DNA of 64,000 bases, from assembly GCF_000214705.1 (NCBI RefSeq), contig NC_015573.1, positions 2,487,001 to 2,551,000 of the forward strand, given 5' to 3'. Positions within the stretch are counted from its first letter, which is position 1, and the number at the start of each line of letters is the position of its first letter. The notes under the pieces are model-generated. The model saw only the letters and a list, made by a program, of their open reading frames with translations. It searched no databases and was not told the origin of the DNA. Origin of the DNA: Desulfofundulus kuznetsovii DSM 6115 (GTDB lineage: Bacteria > Bacillota > Desulfotomaculia > Desulfotomaculales > Desulfovirgulaceae). Positions 32,240-42,934 of the stretch are shown one piece after another. Made by a program: the position numbers and the translations under genes.

Positions 32240-32968
32240 CTACTGATCATCCTCCAGGTGGCGCAGCAACTGGGACACGGTTACCAAACGGTAGCCGCGG
32301 GACTTTAATTCTTTAATGATTACCGGCAGCGCTTCTGTTGTAGGAGCCGTGGGATGCATCAGCACAATCGCTCCATTATGGACCTTTTCCAGAACCCGGT
32401 TGCTGATCACCTGGGGTTCGGGACGCTGCCAGTCCACGGTGTCCACACTCCACAGGATGGTCCGGTACCCCGCTTCCCTGGCTGCCTGGAGCACTGACTG
32501 GCCGTGTTCGCCGTAAGGAGGAGCAAATAATTTCGGGCGCTCCCCGGTTATTTTCACCAGCACCTCCTCCGCCCGGCGGATGTCCTGTAAATTACCGCTT
32601 ACTGAAAGCTGGTCCGGGTGGGGATGGGCATAGCCGTGACTACCAATTTCGTGCCCCTTTTGGTGGATCGTCCGGGTCAACACCGGAAATTGTTCCGCCC
32701 ACTGCCCGCCAATAAAAAAGGTGGCTTTTACACCTTCCCTTTCCAAAATATCCAACATTTGGGGCAGGTACTCTTCCCCCCAAAACACATTTACTGTGAG
32801 GGCAATTTCCTTTTCCCGGCTGCTGCCCTGGTAAACGGGTTGCGACTGTACCGGCAACGCCTGCAGGGAGAGGTTATACCAGTATCCCCAGGCCAGGAGG
32901 GAAAAACTAAGCATCAGGAGCAAAAAGCCCCGTAACAATCGCTGACGGCTAAAAAAATAAACGCGCAT
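32240..32968 (-). CDS. ylxY: Polysaccharide-deacetylase family protein (YlxY-like), catalytic Asp missing
   Basis: An N-terminal membrane anchor (LLRGFLLLMLSFSLLAWGYW) is followed by a NodB fold: ATFFIGGQWAEQF, HEIGSHGYAH (metal His pair), APPYGEHGQ, ILWSVDTVDW, GAIVLMHPT. The first motif, usually T-F-D-D-G or T-F-D-x-x-W-G, is TVNVFWGEE, with no Asp for catalysis. So it may bind glycan without deacetylating. ATG at 32968 with AAAGGGTGG is preferred to 32998. It lies between pnp and dacF, the place of ylxY in Bacillus. Confidence 0.88.
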   Translation of the reverse strand: MRVYFFSRQRLLRGFLLLMLSFSLLAWGYWYNLSLQALPVQSQPVYQGSSREKEIALTVNVFWGEEYLPQMLDILEREGVKATFFIGGQWAEQFPVLTRTIHQKGHEIGSHGYAHPHPDQLSVSGNLQDIRRAEEVLVKITGERPKLFAPPYGEHGQSVLQAAREAGYRTILWSVDTVDWQRPEPQVISNRVLEKVHNGAIVLMHPTAPTTEALPVIIKELKSRGYRLVTVSQLLRHLEDDQ

Positions 32969-33081
32969 CCCAGCCACCCTTTCCCGGTTCATCACCACAT
33001 TTGTATGCCGGGAAAGGGCTCTGTATCGCCTCTTTTTTTCCTCAAATTACGCCGTCACACGACGCCACACCCCGCCAGTAA

Positions 33082-33121
33082 CAATAATAAAACCCCTCCA
33101 CGAAATAAACCATGGTAGGGG
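33082..33121 (-). terminator. Terminator after pnp
   Basis: The stem CCCCTACCA / TGGAGGGG (33093-33121, one bulge) is followed on the minus strand by TTTTATTATTG. Confidence 0.75.
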
Positions 33122-33138
33122 AGTTTGTTATTTTTAGT

Positions 33139-35334
33139 TTAGTGGCGGCCCTGGCGACCCTTGGGACGCCGGTGATGAGGTGCTGCCTCCCTGGGTTCCG
33201 GGGGCAGGGCTTCCTTGCGGGAAAGCTTCAAACGCCCCTGGTTGTCAAACCCGATGGCTTTCACCACAATGGTGTCTCCCTCTTTTACCACATCTTCCAC
33301 CCGGTTCACCCGGTGGTGGGCCAGGTGGGAAATATGCACCAGTCCCTCTTTGCCCGGCATCCCAAATACACCGGGTACCACTTCCACAAAAGCACCAAAG
33401 TCGGTGACCCTGGTTACTTTACCGGTGTAAATCTCGCCGACCACCACATCTTTGGTAATATTTTCAATGATCTCCAGGGCCCGTTTGGCCGCCGCGGGAT
33501 CTACAGCCGCGATATAAACCCGGCCGTCGTCTTCAATATCGATCTCCACGCCCGTCTCATCGATAATTTTCTTGATCACCTTGCCGCCCGGACCGATGAC
33601 TTCGCGGATCTTGTCGGGATCGATAACAGTATGAATAATTCGGGGCGCATAGGGTGATAATTCCGGTCTGGGTGCAGGAATAACCTCCAGGATCTTGTTT
33701 AAAATATACAGGCGTCCCTCCCGGGCCTGGGCCAGCGCCTTTTCGAGAATATCCGCACTTATGCCGGGAATTTTGATGTCCATTTGCAGGGCGGTAATTC
33801 CCCTGGCCGTGCCGGCCACCTTGAAATCCATATCCCCCAGATGGTCTTCGATACCCTGAATATCGGTGAGGATGGCAACCCTGTCCTCCTCCTTAACCAG
33901 TCCCATAGCCACACCGGCCACCGGTGCTTTAATGGGGATGCCCGCATCCATCAGGGCCACGCAACTTCCGCACACGCTCCCCATGGAGGTGGAACCGTTG
34001 GAAGAAAGAACCTCGGAAACCAGGCGGATGGTGTAGGGGAAAGTATCCTCGCCGGGAATCACCGGCTCTAACGCCCGTTCCGCCAGGGCGCCGTGACCAA
34101 TTTCCCGCCGCCCGGGGGAACGCATGGGCCGTGTTTCCCCGGTGCTGTAGGGGGGGAAGTTATAATGGTGCATAAACCGTTTGGCTTCCTCAATACCCAG
34201 ATCGTCTAAAATCTGTTCATCGGAAATGGCGCCCAGGGTGACCACCGAAAGCACCTGCGTCTGCCCCCGGGTGAAAAGTCCTGAGCCGTGGGTGCGGGGC
34301 AGAATCCCTGCCTCTACACTGATAGGCCGTATTTCATCTAAAGCGCGCCCGTCAATGCGAACTCCTTCCTCCAGGATGAAACGGCGCACGATCTTTTTCT
34401 CTACCGCCTCAATGACGGCCAGGATGGATTGTTCCTGCTCGGGGAAGGTTTCCCGGAAGGATTCCACCAGTTTAGCCTTTACTTCATCCAGGAATGCTTC
34501 CCGGGCCTGTTTGTCCAGCCGCCGCTCAATGCACTGCCGCACGGCCGCCGTCAGTTCCTCAGCGGCCGGCCCGCTAACCGCCTCTTCTACCTGGGGATCC
34601 ACCTGAGCCAGGACGGGGGTGATCTTCTCTTTGGCCAGGCCGAGGGCCAGGGCTTCTTCCCGGAAATTCTCGATGAACTCAACTATTTCTTTCACTTTTT
34701 CGTGCCCAAAGGTAATTCCCCCTAATATCTGGTCTTCGGGCACCTCCTTGGCACCGGCTTCAACCATCATCACCGCGTCACGTGTTCCGGCCACCACCAG
34801 GTGCATTAAACTTTTTTCCGCCTGAGCCAGCGTGGGGTTGATCACATATTCCCCATCCACCAGCCCCACAATCACACCGCCAATGGGGCCTTGAAATGGA
34901 ATTTCACTGATGTGCAGGGCGGCGGATGCTCCGATCATGGCGGCTATTTCAGGAGCATTGTCCTGGTCGACGGACAAAATGGTGGCCACCACCTGCACCT
35001 CGTTGCGGCAGCCCTTGGGGAAGAGGGGCCGTATGGGCCGGTCAATCAATCGTCCGGAAAGAATAGCCTTTTCGCTGGGACGGCCCTCACGCTTAATGAA
35101 ACCGCCGGGGATTTTTCCCACTGCATACAGCCTTTCCTCGTAATCCACCGTGAGAGGGAAGAAATCAATCCCCTCCCGCACCGTTTTGGACATGGTAGCT
35201 GTAACCAGCACCACCGTATCGCCGTAGCGTACCAGGACTGCCCCACCGGCCTGCCCGGCTACCCGGCCTGTTTCCAGCTTCAGGCAGCGGCCGCCGATTT
35301 CAATTTCTTTAATTAAAATAGGTTTTTCTGACAT
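33139..35334 (-). CDS. pnp: Polynucleotide phosphorylase
   Basis: 731 aa: two RNase-PH domains with the all-alpha linker, catalytic-site motif [21 protein letters not shown], then KH ([17 protein letters not shown]) and S1 ([15 protein letters not shown]...GLVHISHL). It degrades RNA 3' to 5' using phosphate. It is downstream of rpsO as in most bacteria. The tail beyond S1 is basic and Pro/His-rich ([12 protein letters not shown]). Confidence 0.98.
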   Translation of the reverse strand: MSEKPILIKEIEIGGRCLKLETGRVAGQAGGAVLVRYGDTVVLVTATMSKTVREGIDFFPLTVDYEERLYAVGKIPGGFIKREGRPSEKAILSGRLIDRPIRPLFPKGCRNEVQVVATILSVDQDNAPEIAAMIGASAALHISEIPFQGPIGGVIVGLVDGEYVINPTLAQAEKSLMHLVVAGTRDAVMMVEAGAKEVPEDQILGGITFGHEKVKEIVEFIENFREEALALGLAKEKITPVLAQVDPQVEEAVSGPAAEELTAAVRQCIERRLDKQAREAFLDEVKAKLVESFRETFPEQEQSILAVIEAVEKKIVRRFILEEGVRIDGRALDEIRPISVEAGILPRTHGSGLFTRGQTQVLSVVTLGAISDEQILDDLGIEEAKRFMHHYNFPPYSTGETRPMRSPGRREIGHGALAERALEPVIPGEDTFPYTIRLVSEVLSSNGSTSMGSVCGSCVALMDAGIPIKAPVAGVAMGLVKEEDRVAILTDIQGIEDHLGDMDFKVAGTARGITALQMDIKIPGISADILEKALAQAREGRLYILNKILEVIPAPRPELSPYAPRIIHTVIDPDKIREVIGPGGKVIKKIIDETGVEIDIEDDGRVYIAAVDPAAAKRALEIIENITKDVVVGEIYTGKVTRVTDFGAFVEVVPGVFGMPGKEGLVHISHLAHHRVNRVEDVVKEGDTIVVKAIGFDNQGRLKLSRKEALPPEPREAAPHHRRPKGRQGRH

Positions 35335-35478
35335 GTAAAGCTACCTAACCTCCTGTTTAACCTACCTAAATTTTCATAAATGATACTTCTTCTACATAAT
35401 AAATATTATTTCCTGCTGACGAAGTAAAAAATACTACTCTTCCCCGGGGGGCAAACGAAGCCCGCCAGGCCTATAGTG

Positions 35479-35503
35479 AAAAAAGGCGGGTTAGCACCCC
35501 GCC
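35479..35503 (-). terminator. Terminator after rpsO
   Basis: GGCGGG (35485-35490) and CCCGCC (35498-35503) form a stem followed on the minus strand by six T. It lies between rpsO and pnp and probably acts as a partial terminator. Confidence 0.8.
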
Positions 35504-35507
35504 CTTC

Positions 35508-35777
35508 TTACTTCCGCAGGCCCAGTTTTTCAATCAGTGCCCGGTAGCGGTCGAAATTCCTGTCCTTTAGATAGTTGAGCAAGGCCCGCCTCTGGCCGAC
35601 CATTTTTAACAGACCGCGCCGGGAATGGTGATCTTTCTTATGAACCCGCAGGTGCTCAGTCAGGCTGTTAATCCGTTCGGTCAGGATGGCAATCTGCACT
35701 TCCGGAGACCCGGTGTCGGTTTCATGCAGTCTGTGTTCGGCAATGAGGGCCTGTTTCTTTTCAGACGTCAGCGCCAC
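35508..35777 (-). CDS. rpsO: 30S ribosomal protein S15
   Basis: 89 aa with all S15 motifs: [49 protein letters not shown]. It binds 16S rRNA early in assembly. In many bacteria S15 represses its own mRNA through leader structure; the upstream leader here was not resolved. Confidence 0.98.
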   Translation of the reverse strand: MALTSEKKQALIAEHRLHETDTGSPEVQIAILTERINSLTEHLRVHKKDHHSRRGLLKMVGQRRALLNYLKDRNFDRYRALIEKLGLRK

Positions 35778-35867
35778 CGAGAAGTCACCTCCTCCTTAAC
35801 TGTAATCGCTGCTGGCCAAGCTAACCGCCGGAGAAACGAGTTCCCTAGCCAACAGTTCACGGGAAAT

Positions 35868-36089
35868 TTATTTCCCGATTATAGTAATCACCAGGCGTCC
35901 GCCTGGGATATCTTTGGCCACAATATCAAAAACCCGGCCCGACCGGGCTATAAAGCCGCGAAAGCGTGTTGCTGTAGGAATACGCCCGGGAATGTTACTT
36001 GCGGCTACCGTTATATCGGCTATGGTGATGCCTTCCTGCCGCAAATCCTTGAGGCGCTTTTTGGCGTGCTCGGTAATAATAATCCGCAT
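35868..36089 (-). CDS. DUF4258-like small protein, possible toxin
   Basis: The 73-residue protein reads MRIIITEHAKKRLKDLRQEG, ITIADITVAASNIPG and VFDIVAKDIPGGRLVITIIG, the short mixed fold of DUF4258 and RelE-like toxins with a leading HA-x-x-R. ATG at 36089 gives the compact protein; longer frames run into the gene before. It follows the small helical protein at 36103-36330 by 13 bp. A toxin role is inferred from size, fold and pairing. Confidence 0.6.
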   Translation of the reverse strand: MRIIITEHAKKRLKDLRQEGITIADITVAASNIPGRIPTATRFRGFIARSGRVFDIVAKDIPGGRLVITIIGK

Positions 36090-36102
36090 GGCCCAATTGT
36101 AA

Positions 36103-36330
36103 CTATAAGGTCCCGGACTGGCAAATCCGGTTATCCTCTTCCTGTGCGACAAAGGCGTACAACGCGTCCACAAAGGCTGCAAGTGTGTAATTCTCTACCT
36201 CGGACTGGCGATAAATTTGCTCCAGTTCCTTTTTGAGTTCCTGAAATTCCTCGCTCAAACAAATTAGGGCGATATGATTGAGCCATTTTTTGATCTCCTC
36301 GTCAGGAGAATCCAACCTGGGAACCCCCAT
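36103..36330 (-). CDS. Small helical protein, possible antitoxin
   Basis: 75 residues, acidic and helical (SPDEEIKKWLNHIALICLSEEFQELKKELEQIYRQSE), with AAGGGAG 9 bases before the ATG. I do not recognise the family. It leads a two-gene unit with the DUF4258-like protein, placed between ribF and rpsO where most genomes have nothing. Confidence 0.5.
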   Translation of the reverse strand: MGVPRLDSPDEEIKKWLNHIALICLSEEFQELKKELEQIYRQSEVENYTLAAFVDALYAFVAQEEDNRICQSGTL

Positions 36331-36405
36331 TTAAAAAGTCTCCCTTCCCCATACACGGGAGGCTTAGCGGTTTTATTTTAGCACAATCCCGGAAAGAAGT
36401 AAACT

Positions 36406-37362
36406 TTACTTGTATTTATATGACCTTTGTTCCCCGCCGTATTCCATCCTGGCCTGGTGGATGTCTTTCTGGATCTGGGCTACCAGCTCGGCCACGGAGG
36501 CAAACCGTCTCTCTTCCCGCAGGCGGCGCCTGAAGCGCACGAGAATCCAGCACCCGTAAAGATCACCCTGAAAGTCGAGCAGGTGCACCTCGATGTTGGG
36601 CCGGGCGTTTTTAGCGTTAAAGGTGGGTTTAGTCCCGATATTGGCTACACCCAGGAAGCGGTCACCATCTACCTCCACCTCCACCGAGTACACCCCGTTG
36701 GCCGGTATCAAAAGCCCCTCCTCGGGATTTAAATTGGCGGTGGGAAAACCCAGAGTTGCCCCCCGCCGGTCTCCGGTGACCACCTGGCCTTCCACAAAGG
36801 GATAGTAACCCATGAAGCGGGCGGCCTTTGTAACTTCCCCGGCCAGCAACAGGCTGCGGATCAGCGTGCTGCTCACCACCTGGCCGTCCACAGTTACCGG
36901 AGGCACCACATGTACCTCGAACCCGTATTTGTGGCTGTATTCTTTTAAAAGTTCGGGAGTACCCTCCCCCCGGTAGCCGAAGGTATAGTTATAACCCACG
37001 AAAACGGCTTCTACACCCAATCCCCGGAACAATACTTCTTCAATAAACTCCCGCGGGCCAATCCGGGCAAACCCGGCAGTAAAGGGAACGCGCAGCAAAA
37101 CTTCCACGCCCAGGCGGCACATGATCCTCTCCTTGGCGCGGGGGGTAAGCAGCAAAGGGGGGGCATGTTCCGGATCTAACACCGCCAGGGGATGAGGATG
37201 AAAGGTGAAAACTGCCGGCGTAGCTTTCCTTTCACGAGCTGCGGCCACCATTTTGCAAATCAACTGCCGGTGTCCCAGGTGTACTCCATCGAAGTTCCCC
37301 AGGCCGACCATCAAATTTGCATATTGATTTCGTATTCCTTCCCATGTTTCGTAAACTTTCAC
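36406..37362 (-). CDS. ribF: Bifunctional riboflavin kinase / FAD synthetase
   Basis: The N-terminal adenylyltransferase has GNFDGVHLGHRQLI, and the C-terminal kinase GDRRGATLGFPTANLNP. 318 aa. GTG start at 37362. It makes FMN and FAD from riboflavin. It follows truB as in Bacillus. Confidence 0.97.
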   Translation of the reverse strand: MKVYETWEGIRNQYANLMVGLGNFDGVHLGHRQLICKMVAAARERKATPAVFTFHPHPLAVLDPEHAPPLLLTPRAKERIMCRLGVEVLLRVPFTAGFARIGPREFIEEVLFRGLGVEAVFVGYNYTFGYRGEGTPELLKEYSHKYGFEVHVVPPVTVDGQVVSSTLIRSLLLAGEVTKAARFMGYYPFVEGQVVTGDRRGATLGFPTANLNPEEGLLIPANGVYSVEVEVDGDRFLGVANIGTKPTFNAKNARPNIEVHLLDFQGDLYGCWILVRFRRRLREERRFASVAELVAQIQKDIHQARMEYGGEQRSYKYK

Positions 37363-37402
37363 AGTGCATCAAGCCCCCTGGCAACATATACGTAATAAGT
37401 AA

Positions 37403-38326
37403 TTAAATCAATACCCTTATAGGTTTAAACTGGTAGTAACCCGGCCGTTTCGGATCGGCCACCGGCCTGGCCACAGCCAAAACAGCCCGGCCAGTACACA
37501 GTCTGACCAGCTGGCCTTCCTGCAAAAAATCTGGTGCTGCAGCCACACCCGGCCAGTATAAAGGGCTGCCGGACTTAACCCGGTCCACTGCCCCCGAGCG
37601 GACATATATGGGGGGCAAGTGCTCCAGCGCCTGCTCCAACCTGACCAGCTTACCGGAAAGCCTGCCCTGCCGGGCAAATTCCTCCACTTCTTCCAGGGTA
37701 AGTGCTTCATCCAGGGAAAAAACGCCCGCCCTGGTGCGTAAAAGAAAACTCATATACGCCCCGCATCCCAGTAGTTGTCCCAAATCGGTGCATAATGTGC
37801 GTATGTATGTTCCGGCTGAACAGGCCACGTCTACCAGGGCCCGGGGGTGAGGCGTACCTGCGCGATCCATGCGTACCAACCGCAGGGAATAAATATTTAC
37901 CCGTCGAGGCTGTCGTTTCACCTCTATTCCCTGCCTTGCCAGCTCATAAAGCTTTTTCCCCTGGTGACGAACCGCCGAAGTCATGGGCGGAACCTGCATG
38001 ATTTCGCCCACAAAGGCCCTTAAGGCTTCTTCTAACGCCCCGCTGGTTAGTGATGCGGCATCGCCCCGGTAAACTATTTCCCCAAAGGCGTCGCCGGTGG
38101 AAGTGGTCCGGCCGAAGGTAATTTCCACCCGGTACTCCTTATCACCGGGAAGAAACTGGATTACCCGGGTGGCCCGTCCTACGCATACCGGCAACACCCC
38201 CGCCGCCCCTGGGTCCAGGGTGCCGGTATGACCCGTCTTCCCACCACCCATTAAGCGCCGGATAAAGGCCACCACATCATGGGAAGTCATCCCGGGCGGC
38301 TTTAAAATGTTCAGAATACCATCCAT
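37403..38326 (-). CDS. truB: tRNA pseudouridine-55 synthase
   Basis: The catalytic motif HTGTLDPGAAGVLPVCVGRATR holds the Asp nucleophile. 307 aa with the C-terminal PUA-like tail. The start lies 2 bp after the nrnA stop. It modifies U55 of tRNA. Confidence 0.97.
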   Translation of the reverse strand: MDGILNILKPPGMTSHDVVAFIRRLMGGGKTGHTGTLDPGAAGVLPVCVGRATRVIQFLPGDKEYRVEITFGRTTSTGDAFGEIVYRGDAASLTSGALEEALRAFVGEIMQVPPMTSAVRHQGKKLYELARQGIEVKRQPRRVNIYSLRLVRMDRAGTPHPRALVDVACSAGTYIRTLCTDLGQLLGCGAYMSFLLRTRAGVFSLDEALTLEEVEEFARQGRLSGKLVRLEQALEHLPPIYVRSGAVDRVKSGSPLYWPGVAAAPDFLQEGQLVRLCTGRAVLAVARPVADPKRPGYYQFKPIRVLI

Positions 38327-38327
38327 A

Positions 38328-39299
38328 TTAATCCTCCTGCATCGCTTTCAGGACGGCCTCCACCACCCTTTTGGTGATCACCCCTCCTTCTCCTTCCACC
38401 ACCGCTCCTGCAGCCCGGAGGTGGCCCCCACCGTTAAACTGGGAAGCTACGCGCTGTACATCCACCCGCCCCCGGGAGCGAAAACCTACCTTCCAGCGGC
38501 CGGGAACAATTTCCCGGAACAACAGGGCCACCTCCACCCCGCGCAGGGAACGCACATAGTCAATGAGCCCATCGGTATGTTCTTCCTGGGCTCCCAAACT
38601 GTCCAGTGTTTCGCGGGTAACGATCATCCAGCCTACCCGCCCACAGGGAGTAAGGTCCAGCGTCTGCAGGGCCGCCTGGAGAACCCGCAGGTGTAAAAGG
38701 GATTTCTGTTCAAAAAGCAATACATTCAGCCGGGCGGCATCAACCCCTTCTTCCATGAGCCTGGCCACCCGGCGGTGGGTGAGGGGAGTCGTGTTCTGGT
38801 AACGAAAGGAACCGGTATCGGTAACAATGGCCGTATAAAGGCAGCTGGCTATCTCCACCTGCGGAGGTACCTGCAGCAAGTCTAAAAGGTCCTGGATAAT
38901 CTCACCGGTTGCCGCCGCCTTTGGATCGACATAGACATGGTGACCAAAATCGTGTTTGCCCACGTGATGGTCAATGATACAGACCACCAAATCGCGAAAA
39001 AGCAGCTCCTTTAAAGGCCCCAGGCGGTCGGGTACGGAACTATCCAGGACCACAAAGGTATCATAATTCCCCTTCAAGGCCTGCTCCCCGATGAGAAAGC
39101 GGTCCGCCCCGGGAAGAAAGTGATATAGCTCGGGCAGGGGATCGGGACTGGCCAGGGTTACTTCCTTGCCCAATTTTAAAAGACCGAGGCCAAGGGCCGT
39201 TACCGAACCCAGGCAGTCCCCGTCGGGCATGACGTGCCCGCTTAAAACTACCCGCCTGGACTTTTTAAGGCATTCCGCTATTGTACCCAGGCTAGTCAT
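38328..39299 (-). CDS. nrnA: DHH-family nanoRNase / pAp phosphatase
   Basis: DHH domain motifs [12 protein letters not shown] and [17 protein letters not shown]1 motif [15 protein letters not shown] at 39299 overlaps the rbfA stop by 8 bases. About 323 aa. It degrades oligoribonucleotides and 3'-phosphoadenosine-5'-phosphate. Confidence 0.95.
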   Translation of the reverse strand: MTSLGTIAECLKKSRRVVLSGHVMPDGDCLGSVTALGLGLLKLGKEVTLASPDPLPELYHFLPGADRFLIGEQALKGNYDTFVVLDSSVPDRLGPLKELLFRDLVVCIIDHHVGKHDFGHHVYVDPKAAATGEIIQDLLDLLQVPPQVEIASCLYTAIVTDTGSFRYQNTTPLTHRRVARLMEEGVDAARLNVLLFEQKSLLHLRVLQAALQTLDLTPCGRVGWMIVTRETLDSLGAQEEHTDGLIDYVRSLRGVEVALLFREIVPGRWKVGFRSRGRVDVQRVASQFNGGGHLRAAGAVVEGEGGVITKRVVEAVLKAMQED

Positions 39300-39672
39300 C
39301 ACCCGCGGCACCCCGTTCTTTCACATCATGCAGCAACTCCATCACCCGGATACCCCGCTGGATGGAAGGATCGAGCTTAAAGGAAATTTCCGGGGCATAC
39401 CTCAAGCGGATCCGCCGCCCCAGTTCACTGCGCACGTAACCCCGGGCGCGATTCAAGGCTTCAAGGGAAGCTTTAGCCTCCTCCTCCGAACCCAGGACAC
39501 TGAAAAAGATCCTGGCATAGCGCAGGTCAGTCGACACCTCGACCCCGGTAATGGTGACAAAACCGATGCGAGGATCCTTGAGCTCATCCCGTAGCATGTC
39601 CGATACTTCTTTCTTAATTATTTCGGCCAACCGTTCCGGACGATAGGGCACAATCCGCACCTCCCCCTTCAC
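39292..39672 (-). CDS. rbfA: 30S ribosome-binding factor A
   Basis: 126 aa with the KH-like fold [37 protein letters not shown]. It acts in 16S rRNA maturation. It lies directly after infB. Confidence 0.97.
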   Translation of the reverse strand: MKGEVRIVPYRPERLAEIIKKEVSDMLRDELKDPRIGFVTITGVEVSTDLRYARIFFSVLGSEEEAKASLEALNRARGYVRSELGRRIRLRYAPEISFKLDPSIQRGIRVMELLHDVKERGAAGDD

Positions 39673-39676
39673 CCTG

Positions 39677-42232
39677 CTAGGCCAGTTCCCTTTTTACCGC
39701 TTCCGTGGTGAAGGCCTCGATTATATCGCCCTCCCTGATCTCATTATACTTTTCCAGGGCAAGGCCGCACTCGTAGCCCTGCATCACTTCCCGGACGTCA
39801 TCCTTGAACCGTTTTAAGGAATCCAGCTTGCCTTCATAAACAACCACGCCGTCCCGGATGACTCTGACGCCCGCATCCCGGACAATTTTGCCATCAGTCA
39901 CATAACAGCCGGCAATGGTGCCCACTTTGGAAATCTTAAAGGTTTTCCGTACTTCGGCCCGGCCAAGGATCACTTCCCGGTACTCGGGCTCCAAAAGACC
40001 GCTCATGGCCGCCTTGACGTCTTCGATGGCATCGTAAATTACCCGGTAGAGGCGGATATCCACCTTTTCTTTCTCGGCCACGCGGCGGGCGTTAACATCG
40101 GGACGTACGTTAAAGCCGATGATGATGGCGTTGGAAGCCGAAGCAAGCATGATGTCCGTTTCGGTGATTGCCCCCACGCCCTGGTGGATGATATTTACCT
40201 TTACTTCTTCCGTGGACAAACGCTCCAGGGCCTGTTTCAACGCCTCGGCCGAACCCTGTACGTCGGCCTTGATGATCACCCGCAGTTCCTTAACCTGGCC
40301 TTCTTTTATTTGGTTAAAGAGGTCGTCTAAGGAAACCCGGGGCATGGCGGCTTTAAATTCCTCTTCGCGCTTGCGGCTGGCCCGTTTTTCGGCTATTTGA
40401 CGGGCGGTCTTTTCATCGGGCACTACAAAGAACTGGTCGCCGGCATGGGGTACTTCCGAAAAACCAAGGACCTCTACCGGCGTGGAAGGACCCGCCTTTT
40501 TCACCCGCCGGCCTTTATAGTCCATCATGGCCCGCACCCGCGCCCATGTCGTACCCGCGACCAGGTTGTCGCCCACCGAGAGCGTGCCGTTTTGCACCAG
40601 CACCGTGGCCACCGGACCCCGCCCCTTGTCCAGTTCGGCCTCAATCACCGTTCCCCTGGCGGGACGGTTGGGATTGGCTTTCAGTTCCTGCATTTCAGCC
40701 ACCAGCAGGATCATTTCCAGGAGATCTTCCAACCCCTGGCGGGTCTTGGCGCTGACGGGAACCATCACCGTATCGCCGCCCCATTCCTCAGCCACCAGAC
40801 CGTACTCGGTGAGCTGCTGTTTAACCCGGTCGGGGTTGGCATCGGGCCGGTCGATCTTGTTGATGGCCACTATAATGGGTACGCCGGCAGCTTTGGCGTG
40901 GTTGATGGCTTCCACGGTTTGGGGCATTACCCCGTCGTCTGCCGCCACCACTAAAATGGCGATATCCGTGACCTTGGCCCCCCGGGCACGCATAGCGGTA
41001 AAAGCTTCATGACCCGGGGTATCCAGAAAGGTAATTTTTTTGTTATTATGCTCCACCTGGTAAGCACCGATATGCTGGGTAATCCCACCGGCTTCTGTGG
41101 CGGTAACATTGGTCTCGCGAATGGCGTCCAAAAGGGAAGTTTTCCCGTGGTCCACGTGGCCCATAACCGTGACCACACAGGGGCGCGGCTGTAGATCGGC
41201 GGGATCATCTTCCGGCTCCTGCATGAAGAGAGCCTCCACATCCTGTTCCACCTTGACTTCCACTTCAAAGCCAAATTCCTGGGCCAGGATAGTGGCGGTA
41301 TCGGCATCAATTTCCTGGTTGATGGTGGCCAGCACACCCAGCATCATCAGTTTCTTAATTACCTCGGCCGGGCTCTTCTTCATTTTTTCGGCCAGTTCCT
41401 TCACCGTGATGGATTCGCCAATAACAATGGGCTTTTTCTCCGCCACAGGTTTGGGTTCCGGCTCCCTGGGCGCCGTTTTCTTTTTCTGGCTGGTCAGGGG
41501 CCGCAACTTGCGGTCGGCCAGCGTTTCATTCAGGAGCTCTTTCCTGTCCCGAACCCGGGCAGTATGTTGTTTTTCCTGTTTCTTCTCCCCCCGGCTTTTA
41601 TCGGACCGCACTTTTTCGCTAACGGCCTTAATTTCCTGCGGGACTTTGGGTACCTTTAAATGTTCAGGCTTTGTTTTGGCCGGCTGGCGCCCGGCAGCTT
41701 CACCCTGGGAAGGGGCGGCCTGAGCCTTTCTTTCGGCAGGCGTTCTGCCGCGGGCAGCAGGCTGCTGCACCCTGTTGGTGGGCTGCTGAGCCTGTTGGGG
41801 TTGCTGGGCCTGTACCCTTGGCTGGGGTTGGGGCGGTTCCACCTTCAACGGGCGCTCCTGAAAACGCCGGTCCGGAGGACGGGAGGGTACCCGGTCCACC
41901 AGCCCCGGCCCGCGGTCATAGCGCCGGGCGTCCTGCTGGTGCCGGGGGCGTTCCGAATGCCGTTTTTTCTGGTTGTTTTTGCCCTCCTTAGGTTTATCCG
42001 TCCTGGCCTGCGCCTGGGCTGCCGGTGCCTTGGCCTGCTGGTTTACACCTTTAGCGTTCACCACTTTTTCATTCCCGCCCTTTAACTCGGCCAGCACCCG
42101 CTCTACCTCCGCATCCTGCAGGGTAGAGAGGGGCGATTTCACTGAAATGCCCATACTACCAAGCTTTTGCATCAGTTCCTTACTTTCTATGTCCAGTTCT
42201 TTGGCCAGTTCGTGTACTCGTTTTTTGACCAT
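39677..42232 (-). CDS. infB: Translation initiation factor IF-2
   Basis: 851 aa. The N-terminal IF2-N module ([20 protein letters not shown]) is followed by a long Gln/Pro/Lys-rich disordered region (about 75-260), then the G domain ([31 protein letters not shown]) and domains II-IV. It brings initiator tRNA to the 30S subunit. Confidence 0.98.
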   Translation of the reverse strand: MVKKRVHELAKELDIESKELMQKLGSMGISVKSPLSTLQDAEVERVLAELKGGNEKVVNAKGVNQQAKAPAAQAQARTDKPKEGKNNQKKRHSERPRHQQDARRYDRGPGLVDRVPSRPPDRRFQERPLKVEPPQPQPRVQAQQPQQAQQPTNRVQQPAARGRTPAERKAQAAPSQGEAAGRQPAKTKPEHLKVPKVPQEIKAVSEKVRSDKSRGEKKQEKQHTARVRDRKELLNETLADRKLRPLTSQKKKTAPREPEPKPVAEKKPIVIGESITVKELAEKMKKSPAEVIKKLMMLGVLATINQEIDADTATILAQEFGFEVEVKVEQDVEALFMQEPEDDPADLQPRPCVVTVMGHVDHGKTSLLDAIRETNVTATEAGGITQHIGAYQVEHNNKKITFLDTPGHEAFTAMRARGAKVTDIAILVVAADDGVMPQTVEAINHAKAAGVPIIVAINKIDRPDANPDRVKQQLTEYGLVAEEWGGDTVMVPVSAKTRQGLEDLLEMILLVAEMQELKANPNRPARGTVIEAELDKGRGPVATVLVQNGTLSVGDNLVAGTTWARVRAMMDYKGRRVKKAGPSTPVEVLGFSEVPHAGDQFFVVPDEKTARQIAEKRASRKREEEFKAAMPRVSLDDLFNQIKEGQVKELRVIIKADVQGSAEALKQALERLSTEEVKVNIIHQGVGAITETDIMLASASNAIIIGFNVRPDVNARRVAEKEKVDIRLYRVIYDAIEDVKAAMSGLLEPEYREVILGRAEVRKTFKISKVGTIAGCYVTDGKIVRDAGVRVIRDGVVVYEGKLDSLKRFKDDVREVMQGYECGLALEKYNEIREGDIIEAFTTEAVKRELA

Positions 42233-42251
42233 GCAAACACCTCCAGAGTGG

Positions 42252-42335
42252 GTGGCTGGTGGTTAGTCATCAGTCGTCAGTTGCAGCTGTCAGTCGCCAC
42301 CAACCACCAACGACCAACAACTAACGACTAGCCAC
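42252..42335. repeat. Imperfect long inverted repeat between ylxQ and infB
   Basis: GTGGCTGGTGGTTAGTC at the left and, reversed, GTGGCTAGTCGTTAGTTG at the right, both built of short TAGTCGT/TGGTGGT units. It overlaps the ylxQ end by 8 bp and would form a long stem in the transcript. Nature unknown. Confidence 0.45.
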
Positions 42336-42645
42336 TATCTCCCCTTTCTAAATGTTTTAAAATCCCTTGGGAAAAGTTTTCATCGGTAATAGCCATGACG
42401 GCACAGGTGGCCCGGTTCATGATACGACCCAATTCTTCTTTTAGCCCCCAGGTAACCACGGGAACCCCCATGGAACGGCTCCAAAACAAAAAGGTCCTTT
42501 TGGTACGCCTGGAAGCATTGGTGGCCAGGAGCACCAGTTTGGCGCAACCACGCTGGATGGCGGCACGTACCGCCCTATCCCCCCCAACGACGCGCCCGGC
42601 ACGCCGGGCCAGAAAAAGCATCTGCGTTACTCCCCCGCCCCTCAT
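42328..42645 (-). CDS. ylxQ: L7Ae-family ribosomal protein YlxQ
   Basis: 105 aa, L7Ae fold: LFLARRAGRVVGGDRAVRAAIQRGCAKLVLLATNASRRTKRTFLFWS. ATG at 42645 overlaps the ylxR stop (ATGA); ATG at 42621 with GGGGGAG upstream is the alternative. It is a K-turn RNA-binding protein of the nusA-infB operon. Confidence 0.92.
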   Translation of the reverse strand: MRGGGVTQMLFLARRAGRVVGGDRAVRAAIQRGCAKLVLLATNASRRTKRTFLFWSRSMGVPVVTWGLKEELGRIMNRATCAVMAITDENFSQGILKHLERGDSG

Positions 42646-42926
42646 TCCTGCAATCCCTCGGCCAGGGACTGGATAATTTCCGGAGCAACGGGGCGCTGCA
42701 GAGCCTTCTCCAGCCGCTTGCCTTTAACGGCCTTCTGCAAACACTCCCGCCGGGGGCAGATGTAGGCTCCGCGCCCGGAACGCTTGCCTGTAGGATCAAT
42801 TTCAACGGTGTCCTGGGGAGTACGCACCACCCGGATTAGCTCTTTCTTTGGCCTCATCTCCTGGCAGCCCACACACATCCGCAAAGGCACCTTTTTTACC
42901 CTGGGCAAATGGATCACCTTCCTCAT
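42642..42926 (-). CDS. ylxR: YlxR (DUF448), RNase P modulator-type protein
   Basis: 94 aa: PLRMCVGCQEMRPKKELIRVVR, GRGAYICPRRECLQKAVKGKRLEKAL. Two C-x-x-C-like pairs may bind zinc or shape the RNA surface. It lies between nusA and ylxQ as in Bacillus, where the homologue RnpM modulates RNase P. Confidence 0.95.
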   Translation of the reverse strand: MRKVIHLPRVKKVPLRMCVGCQEMRPKKELIRVVRTPQDTVEIDPTGKRSGRGAYICPRRECLQKAVKGKRLEKALQRPVAPEIIQSLAEGLQE

Positions 42927-42934
42927 GCCCTAAT

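Noticed and set aside
36331-36405. Terminator after ribF
   Set aside because: CTCCC/GGGAG can pair, but the second arm is the ribosome site of the next gene and few T follow; too weak to list.
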